Source of the DNA: JBAXTU01 sp037130015
Lineage (GTDB): Bacteria > Patescibacteriota > Patescibacteriia > 2-01-FULL-39-33
Length of the DNA: 8,563 nt
Direction of reading: 5' to 3'
Assembly (NCBI GenBank): GCA_037130015.1
Contig: JBAXTU010000029.1
Location: 1 to 8,563 of the forward strand
This document shows, one piece after another, positions 7,455-8,563 of this stretch (the stretch's first letter is position 1; every line of letters begins with the position of its first letter). Under the pieces are notes generated by a model. That model was not told the origin of the DNA. It saw nothing but the letters and a program-made list of their open reading frames with translations, and did no database searches. The position numbers and the translations under genes are program-made.

Positions 7455-7461
7455 AAAGGAG
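7455..7461 (+). promoter_or_regulatory. Shine-Dalgarno-like site before the TTG restart at 7467
   Basis: AAAGGAG ends 5 nt before TTG 7467, an ideal distance. It stands out because most genes here lack such a site. In the unbroken frame the same bases encode Lys-Gly-Glu, so a chance match from coding sequence is possible. Confidence 0.45.
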
Positions 7462-7466
7462 AAACT

Positions 7467-7973
7467 TTGGCTGATCAAGAAAAAGCCGACCTAGAAATCC
7501 TCAAGCAACAAAAAGAGGAAATGGCACAAACCATGTCTTTTTTACCACAAAGAATAAGAGCTGAAATTGAAACACTAGTAAGACAAAAAATGGCCGACAT
7601 AATAGACACAAGCAAAAATGAAAAGTTTGTCAGTCGTCAGAAGACTTTTGAAAGCATGGGAGATATGGAGGACAGCATGGCAGAACTGGGCATAAACTCA
7701 GGAGATATAGAAAACGCTGGCGATGAAATGGAAGATATATTTAAAGGAGAAATTTATACGGCAATTACCAATGCTAGTAGTGGTAGCAATCCTTTATCCA
7801 AAATGGAAAATACTATTAACTCTTTTCTTAGCCTTAAAAAAGCAGGCAATAAGACCGGCAGTGACGTCAGAGAAATGATCAAAGATACTTTAGAAAAAAG
7901 TGCTAATAGTTCATCAACTCCTTTGGCCACCAGGATTATTCTTAAAAAAGCTTTAAGTAATTTAGGTTTATAA
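7467..7973 (+). CDS. hypothetical coiled-coil-like protein, C-terminal piece of the stop-interrupted frame
   Basis: Function not recognised. From TTG 7467 the product has 168 residues; from the next in-frame ATG (7521) it has 150. The first third is charged and heptad-like (EKADLEILKQQKEEMAQ), the middle is acidic (MGDMEDSMAELG, AGDEMEDIF), followed by a Ser/Asn-rich linker (NASSGSNP) and a helical C-terminus (about 110-168). There are no membrane segments, Cys pairs or catalytic motifs that I can see. The frame is the same as that of the upstream piece, and 61 sense codons (7284-7466) join the TAA to this TTG. The piece is therefore probably the C-terminal two thirds of one original protein. 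The Shine-Dalgarno at 7455-7461 makes separate translation credible. A 24-nt gap leads to the next gene, so the three pieces are likely one transcript. Confidence 0.6.
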   Translation: MADQEKADLEILKQQKEEMAQTMSFLPQRIRAEIETLVRQKMADIIDTSKNEKFVSRQKTFESMGDMEDSMAELGINSGDIENAGDEMEDIFKGEIYTAITNASSGSNPLSKMENTINSFLSLKKAGNKTGSDVREMIKDTLEKSANSSSTPLATRIILKKALSNLGL

Positions 7974-7997
7974 TAATTATCAATAAAATAATTTCAT

Positions 7998-8300
7998 ATG
8001 ACCAATAAAAAACCAACCGATGACAAGCAACTGGCAGATCTATTGGCAACGGGAAAAATTGACGAAGCCAAAAAAATAATGGAATCTATAATCAATACCG
8101 ACCTAACCGAGGAACAAAAAGGCGAGGTGTATACCAACTTAGCCATGGCTGCCATGAATGCCGAAACTGTCGCCAACAATAAATACGAAGCCATGTTGGA
8201 TAATGCCATCAATACCATCAAAAGCTTGGATAAAAAAATAGAAACAGTTGAAACTGATGACAAAATTTCCCAAGTCAAAAAGCAACTAGATCAAATGTAA
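7998..8300 (+). CDS. hypothetical small TPR-like helical protein
   Basis: A 100-residue soluble protein with no recognised family. Residues about 10-75 resemble paired amphipathic helices of a tetratricopeptide-like unit: QLADLLATGKIDEAKKIMES, then EEQKGEVYTNLAMAAMNAE, then an Ala/Asn-rich helix; the C-terminus (76-100) is a charged helix. Such folds usually mediate protein-protein contacts, so a partner role for the preceding coiled-coil product is a guess. ATG 7998 follows the upstream stop by 24 nt, without a Shine-Dalgarno. It is the last gene of the unit and is followed by a clear terminator. A hydrophobic frame on the opposite strand covers the same bases, but it is the expected mirror of a Lys/Asn/Asp-rich gene. 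Confidence 0.7.
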   Translation: MTNKKPTDDKQLADLLATGKIDEAKKIMESIINTDLTEEQKGEVYTNLAMAAMNAETVANNKYEAMLDNAINTIKSLDKKIETVETDDKISQVKKQLDQM

Positions 8301-8311
8301 ACAGATATTTT

Positions 8312-8345
8312 AAAAACAGCTCCGATTGGAGCTGTTTTTTATTTT
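8312..8345 (+). terminator. intrinsic terminator of the helical-protein unit
   Basis: A perfect 8-bp stem ACAGCTCC (8316-8323) and GGAGCTGT (8328-8335) with a GATT loop is extended by A-T pairs and followed by T-rich sequence to 8345. It lies 11 nt beyond the stop at 8300. The A-run on the left side means it could also work on the opposite strand. Confidence 0.92.
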
Positions 8346-8346
8346 C

Positions 8347-8496
8347 GGAGAGGGGGAGATTCGGTCACAACTCTCCTCGGCTTCCGCCTCGGAGGTCGCG
8401 ACCCCGCCTCGCGGTTTGGCTCGCCAAAACACTCACCAAACATCGCTCCGGCTTTCGAATCCCCCACGCACGCCAAACAGTTGGCGTGCTCTCTCC
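8347..8496. other. GC-rich structured non-coding element with tRNA-3'-end-like inverted termini
   Basis: No gene is visible here. The ends pair: GGAGAG (8347-8352) with CTCTCC (8491-8496), GGGG (8353-8356) with CCCC (8462-8465), and GATTCG (8358-8363) with CGAATC (8456-8461), leaving one bulged A. A side hairpin (8468-8489; 9-bp stem GCACGCCAA/TTGGCGTGC, loop ACAG) interrupts the right arm. Inside are an imperfect hairpin (CTCC/GGAG and GGC/GCC, 8373-8394), CGCGA/TCGCG (8397-8401, 8409-8413) and TTTGGC/GCCAAA (8415-8420, 8423-8428). TTCGAATCCCCC on the plus strand and CGAATCTCCCCC on the minus strand each recall a tRNA T-loop and acceptor end, but no cloverleaf or anticodon arm exists. It could be a mobile-element-like repeat, a structured RNA or decayed tRNA sequence. 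Strand is unknown. Confidence 0.6.
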
Positions 8497-8525
8497 TCAT
8501 TTCGCTTCGCTACATTCGGTGTTTG

Positions 8526-8562
8526 TTGGACAAAGTTCGAAACTATTTCGAGCAAAATCCAA
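8526..8562. other. two-part inverted repeat at the window edge
   Basis: Outer arms TTGGA (8526-8530) and TCCAA (8558-8562) enclose a perfect inner hairpin TCGAAA (8537-8542), CTA, TTTCGA (8546-8551). There is no T-run, so it does not look like a terminator. It may continue the structured element to its left; 8497-8525 shows no gene and only short repeats of TTCGCT type. Confidence 0.45.
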
Positions 8563-8563
8563 A

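Noticed and set aside
6984..7973. Alternative genetic code explaining the internal stop.
   Set aside because: The internal codon is TAA, which also ends most of the intact genes here; known CPR recoding affects TGA, and I saw no in-frame TGA in the recognised proteins.
7994..8278. A hydrophobic, membrane-like protein on the minus strand.
   Set aside because: It lies wholly antisense to the plus-strand helical gene, which has an operon context and a terminator. Hydrophobic mirrors are expected opposite Lys/Asn/Asp-rich coding sequence.
8347..8496. A tRNA-Ser-like gene on the minus strand, since GGAGAG and CTCTCC ends and a T-loop-like CGAA are present.
   Set aside because: The span is 150 nt, there is no D arm or anticodon arm, the T-loop would be 12 nt, and an extra C breaks the acceptor geometry. 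It is tRNA-like at the ends only.
1..8563. CRISPR arrays, insertion sequences, phage genes or rRNA.
   Set aside because: I saw no regularly spaced direct repeats, transposase or integrase motifs, phage structural genes or rRNA sequence.

Overview
The window looks like a piece of a bacterial genome from a lineage with a small, AT-rich genome. A Patescibacteria/CPR member is my best guess, and it is an inference. The reasons are AT-rich coding sequence, mostly TAA stops, tight same-strand gene packing, starts that mostly lack a Shine-Dalgarno (SD) sequence (one apparently leaderless), a class A penicillin-binding protein (PBP) carrying a C-terminal Ig-like extension, and unrecognised charged helical proteins. 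The standard genetic code fits every gene except one interrupted reading frame.

Left part, minus strand (1-6862). Reading in the direction of transcription, a promoter at 6869-6898 drives a GalT-family nucleotidyl transferase (start set to 6862), then a bifunctional class A PBP after a 20-nt gap, then a D-lactate dehydrogenase-type 2-hydroxyacid dehydrogenase after a 4-nt gap. The three are probably one operon linking sugar-nucleotide metabolism, peptidoglycan polymerisation and D-2-hydroxyacid metabolism. Next comes a NYN/LabA-like putative nuclease with its own promoter, the only canonical GGAGG site ahead of an intact gene, a GTG start and a terminator (996-1029). Last is the 5' part of DNA polymerase I, with a clear promoter; it runs off the left edge after 309 codons.

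Right part, plus strand (6984-8340). A divergent transcription unit encodes cytosolic, charged, helix-rich proteins of unknown function. The first 990 nt form a single reading frame broken by one in-frame TAA at 7281-7283. They are annotated here as an upstream 99-codon piece and a downstream piece that can restart at TTG 7467 behind a good SD. A small TPR-like helical protein (7998-8300) follows, and a strong intrinsic terminator (8316-8345) ends the unit.

Right edge (8346-8563). About 220 nt without a gene. The first 180 nt are about 59% G+C by hand count, very different from the AT-rich genes. They hold nested inverted repeats that can fold into a multi-branched structure whose ends resemble tRNA 3' halves. 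This structured element and the stop-interrupted gene are the least explained parts of the window.
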